Origin: a virus
Direction: 5' to 3' (one strand)
Virus record (IMG/VR): IMGVR_UViG_3300017767_000030
Location: 1 to 44,340 of that record
Length of the DNA stretch: 44,340 nt
Positions 8,147 through 15,378 of this stretch are shown here, piece by piece. The stretch's first letter is position 1. The number at the start of each line of letters is the position of its first letter. Made by a program: the position numbers and the translations under genes. Below the pieces are notes generated by a model. The model ran no database searches. It was not told where the DNA came from and saw only the letters and a list, made by a program, of their open reading frames with translations.

Positions 8147-9873
8147 ATAGAATAAAACAATTTTTTCAAAAGATAGAAGACTTCTTAATGGAGCTCTACG
8201 GTATGGATAAGCATATGAAAAAAATCATATTGATTATTCTAATACCTTTCATTTCTTTTGGCCAAGATCTAGTATCATCTGAGGATGGTATTGATATTGA
8301 TCTTGACTTTATAGGTACTACAGCAGGAAATGATAATTTATCTAAAGTACAAGTAAACGATACTATAATGGTAGGTATAGATTTGAATAACCTATCAGAT
8401 TATGAAATAACTTATATACATGTAGATATAGAATACAATACAGCAGCATTTTCATTAGTAGATCAAGAATGGGATATACCAGATGGTGCTCAAGAATCAT
8501 TATTTTCATGGACTAATACTAAATGGACCCCAGACCCAGACCACCCTGAAAGTAATTTATGGGCTCAGTGGAGCAATGGGGGAGGAAGTTATGGTCAGAC
8601 AGATGGATGGAATGTAGATCACTGGCAGGCAGTATCTACCTCAGGGTTTGATGGTACTTATGTTACTATGTACTTTAAAGTTAAAGATGCAGACGTAGCA
8701 AATTTTGAAGAAGCCATAAATATAACAATGGCAAGAGCAGCTGATAATACTGGAGACCAAGAATACGTTTACCCTGTTGGATCAGTTTTAGCATATCCTA
8801 ATCAATATATAGAATTTGAACCTCTAGAAGATTTAGATAGTAATATTTACGTTAGAGTTGATTTTAATGAAAATATAGATCCTACTAAAGTAAAATTAGT
8901 AGTAAAAGAAATAGTAGAAGAAGACGAAACTATAGTAGGTACTATGGTATTAGATCAAAACGGTGATGCTAATATTACAGAGTTCATTACAAAAAGCGAT
9001 GTAGATTATGCATACGAGTTTGTATGGAATGGTACTGAGGAAGAATTACAAGACCTAAAAGATCAAATAGTAACTATATCAGATGTAGTAATAACATTAG
9101 AGGAAGCAGGAGAATTTGAGCATGGAGGAGTAGGAGAAGTATTTGGACCTATTCAATATATAACTGCTGATGTAGATCAGAATCAAGAAATAACTGGTCA
9201 AGATGCCTTTATGTTATTAGCTCATGTATTAGAAGAAAGTAATTTATATTCTGAATATGATACCTTCGACGAATTTGCAGCAGTAATACCTGCTAAATTT
9301 TATGATAGTGTTAGTGTAGAGACTTTATTTGATGATAACTTTGGAGAAGACGAAGAGGAACCTGATATCGATTTTAGTGAATCAACAATTGAATTAGAAT
9401 TTAGATCAGCTATGTTCGGGGATGCTAACTTATCTCATTCAGTAGAACAAGATGATCAAGAAAATTTATCTTTATCTGCTAAAGGATATCAATACGGATT
9501 ATCAGCTAGAGGTGAATCATTTATAGATGCTAACTATTCAGTTGCATTAGAGAGTGGTAATGTTGTTGCTACGTTGGAAGTACTATCTGACGATACATCA
9601 GCACTACAATTAAAATTAGATTATGATAATACTAGAATATTATTTAAAGAAGTAGTATTCGATACTGGCAATACAACTACTAATTTTGGTTCTGCTAAAA
9701 ATGGTAGAGTAAATTTAGGTAGTATAAATTCAAATAGAGAAGCTATTCCTCGAAACTCTACTATAAAAGTAGTATTTGAAGGTAACGTTAGCTCTACAGT
9801 TGGATTAGTAAACATTTTTAACACTGACGCAGCAAGCATATCAGGATTACAACAAATATTAAGACTAAAATAA
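8143..9873 (+). CDS. Large exported protein with cohesin-like and dockerin-like parts
   Basis: The frame opens at ATG 8143, overlapping the previous stop. ATG 8215 gives a typical signal peptide (MKKIILIILIPFISFGQ), so 8215 may be the true start (552 aa). The first mature 200 residues, with VGIDLNNLSDYEITYIHVDIEY, look like a cohesin/CBM-type beta-sandwich. A dockerin-type repeat, ADVDQNQEITGQDAFMLL, lies near residue 345, and a second acidic FGDANLSHSVEQDD near 427. The C-terminal part is another beta domain. Dockerin repeats bind Ca and cohesin; such pairs build extracellular complexes. Finding them in a phage gene is unusual. No anchor is seen, so it is secreted or periplasmic. Confidence 0.75.
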   Translation: MNRIKQFFQKIEDFLMELYGMDKHMKKIILIILIPFISFGQDLVSSEDGIDIDLDFIGTTAGNDNLSKVQVNDTIMVGIDLNNLSDYEITYIHVDIEYNTAAFSLVDQEWDIPDGAQESLFSWTNTKWTPDPDHPESNLWAQWSNGGGSYGQTDGWNVDHWQAVSTSGFDGTYVTMYFKVKDADVANFEEAINITMARAADNTGDQEYVYPVGSVLAYPNQYIEFEPLEDLDSNIYVRVDFNENIDPTKVKLVVKEIVEEDETIVGTMVLDQNGDANITEFITKSDVDYAYEFVWNGTEEELQDLKDQIVTISDVVITLEEAGEFEHGGVGEVFGPIQYITADVDQNQEITGQDAFMLLAHVLEESNLYSEYDTFDEFAAVIPAKFYDSVSVETLFDDNFGEDEEEPDIDFSESTIELEFRSAMFGDANLSHSVEQDDQENLSLSAKGYQYGLSARGESFIDANYSVALESGNVVATLEVLSDDTSALQLKLDYDNTRILFKEVVFDTGNTTTNFGSAKNGRVNLGSINSNREAIPRNSTIKVVFEGNVSSTVGLVNIFNTDAASISGLQQILRLK

Positions 9874-10250
9874 TGAGCTATAATTTTCAGAAATGGTATT
9901 ACTTTTGGTTGTTCGTTCTATTTTTAGCATGTGCTCGAGATGACGAATATATTACTTATAGTACTAATTACGATACAAGACTTGAGATAGCTGATCTCGA
10001 AGGATTACAATTTAAAAATAGTAACATTACTGATGGTACTAAATTTAATTTTAAGACTCAAACAGCTGGAGACTATACTTTAGAAATAAGAGATCATTTT
10101 AAAACTCTCATATCTAAAAGTATTATTACCGCACAAGTAGGAGATAACGTATTAAATTTTTATACGAAGGCGCTTCAAGACGGAGATTATTATATATCGA
10201 TTCACAGTAAATTCAAAAAAGTCCAAGAGACTAAAATGACAATCCAATGA
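9873..10250 (+). CDS. Lipoprotein-like exported protein
   Basis: A 125-residue protein with an N-terminal hydrophobic stretch ending LFLACARDD, which fits a lipobox (LACA) with acidic residues after Cys. It is followed by a beta-rich domain (TAGDYTLEIRDHF, DGDYYISIHSKF) reminiscent of a secretion-tail or immunoglobulin-like module. Its ATG overlaps the previous stop and its stop overlaps the next start, so it is coupled on both sides. Probably lipid-anchored in the cell envelope. Confidence 0.65.
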   Translation: MSYNFQKWYYFWLFVLFLACARDDEYITYSTNYDTRLEIADLEGLQFKNSNITDGTKFNFKTQTAGDYTLEIRDHFKTLISKSIITAQVGDNVLNFYTKALQDGDYYISIHSKFKKVQETKMTIQ

Positions 10251-10726
10251 AAAAACTTATATTCGCAGTATTAAGTTTTATTTTAGTTGCGTGTTCTAAT
10301 CAATCTATTGAAGACGGATTAGATGATTTAAATGCTAGACTAGTAGAACTAGAGCAAGAAATAGTCGCTTTTGATGCACAATCTTTACTAAGTGACATTA
10401 GTGAAATTGCTGATCAAGTAGCAGCTTTTGAAGCTCAAAATGAAGAAAACCAAGCTACTATTGCTGAAGTAATGGCTACGTTAGATTCGTTAAACTTACA
10501 GTTAGCTGAGATAAATGAAGCAATCGAGGCAGCTGGTACCATGGAGCAAATTCAAGCTATCAAAGTAAAATTGCAGGAAGTAAACGAAGGAATCGCTTTA
10601 CTAGTATTTGCTTCAGATTATGATCTAGATGGGATTATAAATGGGTTAGATCAATGCCCTAATACTCCTATAACTGAAATAAGTCTGATAGATACTAACG
10701 GATGTGGTCCATCTGAAATAGACTAA
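10247..10726 (+). CDS. Coiled-coil lipoprotein with calcium-type motif
   Basis: A 159-residue protein with signal sequence and lipobox (ILVAC, Cys at about 16). A long Glu/Ala-rich coiled coil covers about 20-120. A C-terminal DYDLDGIINGLDQCPNTP stretch is a thrombospondin type-3 repeat of the kind that links OmpA domains in Bacteroidetes, but no OmpA domain follows. A trimeric or dimeric envelope lipoprotein is likely (Lpp-like spacer or outer spanin is possible). Confidence 0.7.
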   Translation: MKKLIFAVLSFILVACSNQSIEDGLDDLNARLVELEQEIVAFDAQSLLSDISEIADQVAAFEAQNEENQATIAEVMATLDSLNLQLAEINEAIEAAGTMEQIQAIKVKLQEVNEGIALLVFASDYDLDGIINGLDQCPNTPITEISLIDTNGCGPSEID

Positions 10727-10728
10727 TT

Positions 10729-10986
10729 ATGAATGACATTAAAAAAGCAATTATTGGAGTTATCACTCTAGCTATCACAACAGGAGGGGGATTATTGATT
10801 AAGAGCCTTTTTGAAGGAGATAAAGAAGAAGTAGTGAAAGAAGTAACTACCCCAGCTCCAACTAATGTCATTATTAATATACCTCAGCAAGAAGTAAAAA
10901 AAGATACCATCGTAAAGAAGGTATATGTTAAACCTAAACCCAAACTATCTGAAACTGAAAAAAGAAAGAAGAAGATAGATTGGTAG
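10729..10986 (+). CDS. Small membrane protein with periplasmic basic tail
   Basis: An 85-residue protein: N-terminal membrane segment (residues 6-26), acidic linker, then Pro/Lys-rich region (VYVKPKPKLSETEKRKKK). The layout recalls a TonB-type spacer or an inner-membrane anchor, but no diagnostic domain is present. Start is 2 bases after the previous stop. Confidence 0.6.
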   Translation: MNDIKKAIIGVITLAITTGGGLLIKSLFEGDKEEVVKEVTTPAPTNVIINIPQQEVKKDTIVKKVYVKPKPKLSETEKRKKKIDW

Positions 10987-10998
10987 TTATATCGCAGT

Positions 10999-11034
10999 AA
11001 AAAAAAGAGACCGAAGGCGGCAACCCTCGATCTC
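10999..11034 (-). terminator. Minus-strand rho-independent terminator-like hairpin
   Basis: Read on the minus strand, GAGATCGAGGG and CCTTCGGTCTC (11034-11024 and 11017-11007) form an 11-bp stem with two G-U pairs, followed at once by eight U (complement of A 10999-11006). On the plus strand the same two positions become A-C mismatches and there is no T run. The element is therefore built to work on a minus-strand transcript, although no minus-strand gene is evident. Confidence 0.6.
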
Positions 11035-11045
11035 CGGTAAATAAA

Positions 11046-11291
11046 ATGAATTTAGTAACTTTTAAAACAAAAACAATGAACAATTACATTAACCCATTTC
11101 TTATAATTAAAGAAGAATTATCCGAAGCGACAACTATTTCGCAAAAAAGTTTAGTAATTTTTGTATCTTTATGGGCAGCAATGCTTTCTACATTAGTAGT
11201 TAGCGGTGTTACCTTTATAATTTATGAATTAATTACTAGTCCTTCAACATTTTCTAACGCAACTTGGGGTATTTTCGATACCCTTGGGTAA
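11046..11291 (+). CDS. Small membrane protein, unknown (81 aa)
   Basis: An 81-residue product with one clear membrane segment (SLVIFVSLWAAMLSTLVVSG, about 35-54) and a second weaker one following. ATG 11046 is used; ATG 11076 (MNNYINPF) is an alternative. Its 3' end overlaps the TTG start of the CsgG-like gene by 8 bases, so translation is coupled. No family recognised. Confidence 0.6.
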   Translation: MNLVTFKTKTMNNYINPFLIIKEELSEATTISQKSLVIFVSLWAAMLSTLVVSGVTFIIYELITSPSTFSNATWGIFDTLG

Positions 11292-12000
11292 AAAAGTATT
11301 AGCTCTACTATTATTAGTAAGTAGCTATACCTCAGCTCAAGTTATTGGTAAGACAACCACAGAGGATTATCAAGCGGATTTCGAGAAAAGAACCTCAATT
11401 CTTTCGATCCCTGAATACAATGGTGATCCTGTACCAGTTGCATTACTCAATATAGGTGTTACAGAAGATGTATTAACTCAATACCCAGAACTCAGAGATA
11501 ATAGAGTAGGCTTAGGTCTAACTAATATAACTGTAGCTTTCTTAGACGAAACATGGAGATTTGAGTTTGTAGAGACTAGAGATGCTATTAAAGACCGTAT
11601 GGTAAAACAATACGAAGCATCTCAAAAAGGTTTTACAGCTAATCAGACAGATATCATGGGCAAGATTACTCTTGCTAAATACTTCATTTATGTAGAAGTG
11701 TATGACTATTCTGTATCTGAAGATGAAACGGTAAACTTAAAAGATGGAGTAAAAAATACTTTAGTAACTCGATTAGGTTTACAAATTAGAGCAGTAGATG
11801 CCGAATCAGGACTTTATATGACAGGTTCTGGATTAGGTAAAGCTGTTACTACTAGAGAACTTACCTTATCAAACTCAGACAACTTAGACGAAGTAAAGTT
11901 TAACGGATCTTCAATTGGTGTAACTACTAGAAAGGCTTTAGAGACTGCTGTAGCTAAGATTGTCAAAAGAATGATACGAAAGGGTATATTTGATCATTAA
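11284..12000 (+). CDS. CsgG-like curli secretion channel family protein
   Basis: A 238-residue exported protein starting at TTG 11284 (no in-frame ATG before the signal peptide MGKKVLALLLLVSSYTSAQ). The order of segments matches CsgG: NITVAFLDETWRFEFVETR (W-F-E-R block), ITLAKYFIYVEVYDYS (the 'Lxx A..ivVeG.i..ye' strand), LGLQIRAVDAESGLYMTGSG ('vnLRvvdv.tGe') and a C-terminal helix ALETAVAKIVKRM. CsgG forms the outer-membrane pore that exports curli subunits; the canonical protein is a lipoprotein of about 277 aa, while this one has a signal peptidase I-type signal and no obvious lipobox Cys. No curlin (CsgA) repeats are seen. Similarity is judged by eye. Confidence 0.55.
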   Translation: MGKKVLALLLLVSSYTSAQVIGKTTTEDYQADFEKRTSILSIPEYNGDPVPVALLNIGVTEDVLTQYPELRDNRVGLGLTNITVAFLDETWRFEFVETRDAIKDRMVKQYEASQKGFTANQTDIMGKITLAKYFIYVEVYDYSVSEDETVNLKDGVKNTLVTRLGLQIRAVDAESGLYMTGSGLGKAVTTRELTLSNSDNLDEVKFNGSSIGVTTRKALETAVAKIVKRMIRKGIFDH

Positions 12001-12007
12001 GTAGGTT

Positions 12008-13837
12008 ATGAAAAAGTTACTACTAGTTTTATTTTTTACTGCGATGGGGATGTTCGAGGGTCATTCACAGGCCCTCGTTCAAACCTATGTTGATAGATGC
12101 ACTGGGCAAGTAAGTGTCTTTAGTGTGCCTATGAACGGCAGTACTGTAGTAGCTTTTTACAATAGGTCTAGAGTATTTACTTCTCAAGATTTCCAAAATG
12201 GAACTCTTCAGGCTTGGTTGGAAGAGACCTATTTATGGTGGATAAGTCTTAGTCCTTGCTCCTCAACAACAACTGGAGCTCAAGCTACTCAACAGACTAC
12301 TCAACAAACCACGCAACAGGCAACTCAGGCAGCTACTAATGCTGCCTCAACTGCTGCTGCTAATACGACAACTAATGTTCCATCTACCCCTGTTAGTCCT
12401 CCCCCAACTACTCAAACACCTCAACCTACTACTACAGCTCCAGATACTTCGAGTACGAATACTGCTGCTCAAAATACGACTGCTACCGGAGGAAATACTA
12501 CTAGCCAAGGAAACAATACGTCAACATCCGCAGGATCTACAAACAGCCAAGGTAGTAACGAACCGAATACGAGCTCAAATAACTCTTCGTCTGGAACAGA
12601 AAATACAAGTACAGAAGCAACTACTGAAGCTTCTTCAACCGAAACATCAAACACTGAATCAGGATCTTCAGGAAGTGAGGGATCTACAACTGAAGAATCA
12701 ACAACAGAATCAACTCAAGAAAGCTCATCAGAGTCAACATCAGAAGAATCCTCTACTGAAGAAGTAAGTACTGAGGAAAGTTCTACTGAAGAGACTACTA
12801 CCGAAGAATCAACTGAAGAAACTTCTACCGAAGAATCTACAGAAGAATCTAGTTCAGAAGAAAGTACTGAAGAAAGTACTGAAGAAAGCTCTGAAGAAAC
12901 TACTGAAGAAACTACCGAAGAAGAGTCTACAGAAGAATCAACTGAGGAGGAGTCTACAGAAGAAGAAACTGAAACAGAAGAAGCAGATGAAGAATCAAGT
13001 GAAGAAGAATCTGACGAGAGCTCAGAGGAGGAATCAGAAGAAGAGGATACTGAAGAAGAATCAGAATCCGATGAAGAGGAAGAAACTGAAGAAGAAGAGT
13101 CAGAAGAGGAAAGCAGCAACGAGGATGAAGAGGAAGACGATAAGAAGAAAAAGAAAAAGCGAAACCTTGCTCCTCCTATCGTTACAGCCAATGTACTATC
13201 TCAAGAAATGCCTACAGGAGGATTCTCTCAGGCAGCAATGTTTGGTGTAAGTCAATCTTCCTTAATGGGGACTGAAACTTATGGACTTAATGTTATGGTA
13301 TATGATAACTTAAAGCAGTTTATGTTAAATGCTAACTACTCAAAAGTTCATATAAACAAAGAAGGAAGAGTGAGTAGAGTATATTCAGCATCATTAGGAG
13401 CTATGAAAATGTTTACTACCTATATGGGTATGATGAATCATAGCTGGACTTTCTTAGGACAAAAAGGATCAGTAGCAGGTATAGCAGTAGGTTCTAGTGT
13501 TACTATGTTAGATATTGATTCAATTAAAGGACAGTTGTATTTAGATACTATTCTATTAGGTTTTTCTTTAACTAGTTTTTATACTAAACCTTTACAGTAT
13601 AGTCCTAAGCTTACTATAAGTCCTATGGTAGCAGTATCTTCTCCTTTTGTTCAATATGAAATGTTTACCAAAGAATCTATATGGAATAAGGACTTAATGG
13701 TAATAGCAGGAGCATCTTTTAGTTACAAACTTACTCAAAGGTTTGGTATTAACGTTGGAGCTAATATAATAGAATCTACAGCTCCTAATTTTCCTACTAT
13801 GAAAACATTTACGATTGGCGGTAGATTAAGTTTCTGA
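12008..13837 (+). CDS. Exported Ser/Thr/Glu-repeat protein with C-terminal beta-barrel
   Basis: A 609-residue protein in four parts: signal peptide (to about GHSQ, residue 21); a small N-terminal domain with Cys near 30 and 83; about 290 residues of low complexity, first Thr/Gln/Ser-rich, then runs of EES, TEES and EEE; a KKKKKKR block; and a C-terminal domain (about 388-609) of alternating amphipathic strands ending in Phe (TIGGRLSF), as in outer-membrane beta-barrels. The acidic stalk would project from the cell surface or cross the periplasm. It follows the CsgG-like gene by 8 bases. I do not know a family; surface masking or superinfection exclusion is speculation. Confidence 0.75.
   Translation: MKKLLLVLFFTAMGMFEGHSQALVQTYVDRCTGQVSVFSVPMNGSTVVAFYNRSRVFTSQDFQNGTLQAWLEETYLWWISLSPCSSTTTGAQATQQTTQQTTQQATQAATNAASTAAANTTTNVPSTPVSPPPTTQTPQPTTTAPDTSSTNTAAQNTTATGGNTTSQGNNTSTSAGSTNSQGSNEPNTSSNNSSSGTENTSTEATTEASSTETSNTESGSSGSEGSTTEESTTESTQESSSESTSEESSTEEVSTEESSTEETTTEESTEETSTEESTEESSSEESTEESTEESSEETTEETTEEESTEESTEEESTEEETETEEADEESSEEESDESSEEESEEEDTEEESESDEEEETEEEESEEESSNEDEEEDDKKKKKKRNLAPPIVTANVLSQEMPTGGFSQAAMFGVSQSSLMGTETYGLNVMVYDNLKQFMLNANYSKVHINKEGRVSRVYSASLGAMKMFTTYMGMMNHSWTFLGQKGSVAGIAVGSSVTMLDIDSIKGQLYLDTILLGFSLTSFYTKPLQYSPKLTISPMVAVSSPFVQYEMFTKESIWNKDLMVIAGASFSYKLTQRFGINVGANIIESTAPNFPTMKTFTIGGRLSF
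12595..13140 (+). repeat. Degenerate GAA-rich coding repeat (Ser/Thr-Glu-Glu)
   Basis: In-frame degenerate units encoding (S/T)-E-E and (S/T)-(S/T)-E-E blocks. Codons vary (TCT, TCA, AGT, AGC, ACT), so the protein pattern is kept while the DNA repeat drifts. Acidic content increases toward the 3' end. Confidence 0.85.
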
Positions 13838-13846
13838 CTATTTATA
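13838..13846 (+). promoter_or_regulatory. CTATTTATA motif
   Basis: An exact CTATTTATA directly follows the TGA of the beta-barrel gene and lies 19 bases before the holin-like gene. It is a candidate late promoter element for the lysis genes. Confidence 0.45.
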
Positions 13847-13864
13847 TGAATATAACTACTTATT

Positions 13865-14191
13865 ATGGCAATAGAAGATCGTAAACTACAAAAACAAAAA
13901 AATACTAGCAGAAATAGATTTGTAATCACTTCTGTAGTATTATTAACTTTTCTACTAATAATGTTAGGCATAGGTTCAGCTATCTTAAAAGGAGGTGAAC
14001 AACCAAACATTAATCAAGAGTGGAAAGAAATATTATTATTAGTACTAGGAGCATTTTTAGGTTCTTATTCTCGTATTATTGATTTCTGGTTTAACGGAAA
14101 CGATATGAATATGGATGGAGTACCAGATGCAGCACCAGCTGAACCGTGTGACTGTGACGAACCAGATGACGAACTAGATAACTTATACTAA
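13865..14191 (+). CDS. Holin-like membrane protein
   Basis: A 108-residue protein with a charged N terminus, two membrane segments (about 20-41 and 55-75), and an acidic tail containing NMDGVPDA and CDCDEPDDELD. Position immediately before the amidase and the holin-like topology suggest it forms the membrane lesion that releases the endolysin. Function is inferred from context; sequence alone shows only a two-segment membrane protein. Confidence 0.6.
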   Translation: MAIEDRKLQKQKNTSRNRFVITSVVLLTFLLIMLGIGSAILKGGEQPNINQEWKEILLLVLGAFLGSYSRIIDFWFNGNDMNMDGVPDAAPAEPCDCDEPDDELDNLY

Positions 14192-14192
14192 T

Positions 14193-14684
14193 ATGCCTAT
14201 CAGACCAAAAGGAATAATAGTACACTCTATGAGTGAGTACTTAATGTGGAAAGGTAAGAAGCTATATGCTAAAGACTTTCTTAAAGAGTTAGGATTGAGT
14301 GTACATGGGTTTATTAAACCTGACGGTACATACGATAAAATGATCTCATCTCCAGGAAAAGCATTTCATGCAGGAAAATCTCTTCATGAAGGTGTATCTG
14401 GATTAAATTCTCACTATCTTGGTATAGAGTTATTAGTACCAGGAGTAAATGACTACGGATCTTTTAGTAAGAAAATCAATCAAAAAGGAACTTACTCTAA
14501 AGCTCAGTTTGATACAACAGTAGAGGTATTTAAGTATTGGATGAAACAGTATAACATACCTGTATCTAAAGTAGTTAGACATTCTGATTGCTCTGGTGAT
14601 CATGTTAGGGGTAAAGGCAAAGGTAAAACTGATCCTGGCAGTGCTTTTAACTGGAAAGCTTTTCAACTAGCTTTAGTTGCGTAA
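14193..14684 (+). CDS. N-acetylmuramoyl-L-alanine amidase endolysin (Amidase_2/T7 lysozyme-like)
   Basis: A 163-residue single-domain amidase that would cleave the bond between MurNAc and the stem peptide. The zinc site is visible: His11 in GIIVHSMSEY, His130 in VVRHSDCSG, and an acidic ligand Asp147 in KTDPG, with His59 (KAFHAGKS) also in the active-site region. DPG...FNW is the usual family ending. No signal peptide, so export needs a holin. It starts 2 bases after the holin-like gene. Confidence 0.9.
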   Translation: MPIRPKGIIVHSMSEYLMWKGKKLYAKDFLKELGLSVHGFIKPDGTYDKMISSPGKAFHAGKSLHEGVSGLNSHYLGIELLVPGVNDYGSFSKKINQKGTYSKAQFDTTVEVFKYWMKQYNIPVSKVVRHSDCSGDHVRGKGKGKTDPGSAFNWKAFQLALVA

Positions 14685-14711
14685 TAAATATTAAATTACT
14701 ATATTAGTTAG

Positions 14712-15065
14712 ATGAAACAATTTATCCCATATATAATAATAATAATACTTATATCAGTAATATATTGGGTATTTATAACACCTTCTATTAAGACTGATGT
14801 AGGAAAATACGAAGATCTTATAGATCAATTAGAAAAGAAAGTAGATTCGTTACATACTAAAAATAACTTTTTAATTGACGAAGCTGACTCCTTACAGACG
14901 AGAATAGAAGAATATGACCAAAAAATAGTAAAATTAAATTCTAGAATATATGTTATTAAAAAGCAGACTCAAAAACAGCTTGATGCTGTTGACCTTTTCG
15001 GTGATGATGAGTTGGAACAGTTTTTCGCAGACCGCTACAGACAGTACGCAGATTCAATTAATTAA
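14712..15065 (+). CDS. Inner-membrane spanin-like protein (Rz-type layout)
   Basis: A 117-residue protein: one N-terminal membrane segment (residues 4-24), then a long coiled coil (about 30-95) rich in Leu/Asp/Gln. This is the layout of i-spanins (Rz), which span the periplasm and drive outer-membrane disruption. It follows the endolysin and its 3' end contains the start of another exported protein in the +1 frame, as in Rz/Rz1 pairs. Homology to known spanins cannot be judged because they diverge rapidly. Confidence 0.6.
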   Translation: MKQFIPYIIIIILISVIYWVFITPSIKTDVGKYEDLIDQLEKKVDSLHTKNNFLIDEADSLQTRIEEYDQKIVKLNSRIYVIKKQTQKQLDAVDLFGDDELEQFFADRYRQYADSIN

Positions 15066-15378
15066 ACCTATAGCTAGGTTAGTTATAAAAGATCTAATAC
15101 AGTTTGATGGTTTATCTAAAGAGATGCAAACCATGCAGACAATCTTAACTGAGACTAATAACAAACTTCTCACTCAAGGTACGTTAGTTACAAACTTAAA
15201 AACTCAGGTAGAAAACTACCAGAAAATTATTGATAAACAGGAAACTCAATTAGATACATCTGAAGAACTATCAGATCAGTTGCAGAAAGAGCTTAAAAGA
15301 CAAGCTAGGACTCAAAAACTTTATAAAGTAGGTTCTATTGTTGGTGCAGCAGCACTAGGTTTATTAATTGTAAAATGA
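14950..15378 (+). CDS. Overlapping exported coiled-coil protein, candidate outer spanin partner
   Basis: The 142-residue frame starts inside the spanin-like gene (+1 frame, 116-base overlap). It begins with a signal peptide ending SFSQ (residues about 10-27). A coiled coil follows (about 55-120) and a hydrophobic C-terminal segment (VGSIVGAAALGLLIVK). The nested start resembles Rz1, but Rz1 is a short lipoprotein, whereas this has no lipobox and ends in a membrane segment. It could be an unusual spanin partner or an independent envelope protein. Confidence 0.55.
   Translation: MLLKSRLKNSLMLLTFSVMMSWNSFSQTATDSTQIQLIKPIARLVIKDLIQFDGLSKEMQTMQTILTETNNKLLTQGTLVTNLKTQVENYQKIIDKQETQLDTSEELSDQLQKELKRQARTQKLYKVGSIVGAAALGLLIVK

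Noticed and set aside
11284-12000. Complete curli system
   Set aside because: Only a CsgG-like protein is arguable; no CsgA/B repeat protein and no convincing CsgE or CsgF was found among the neighbours.
12595-13140. CRISPR or tandem DNA repeat array
   Set aside because: The repetition is in frame, degenerate and codes for Glu/Ser/Thr; there are no unique spacers.
12715-13191. A long minus-strand frame encoding a Ser/Val-rich 158-residue product
   Set aside because: It is the complement of the GAA-rich Ser/Thr/Glu repeat; composition alone keeps it open, and there is no signal or partner.
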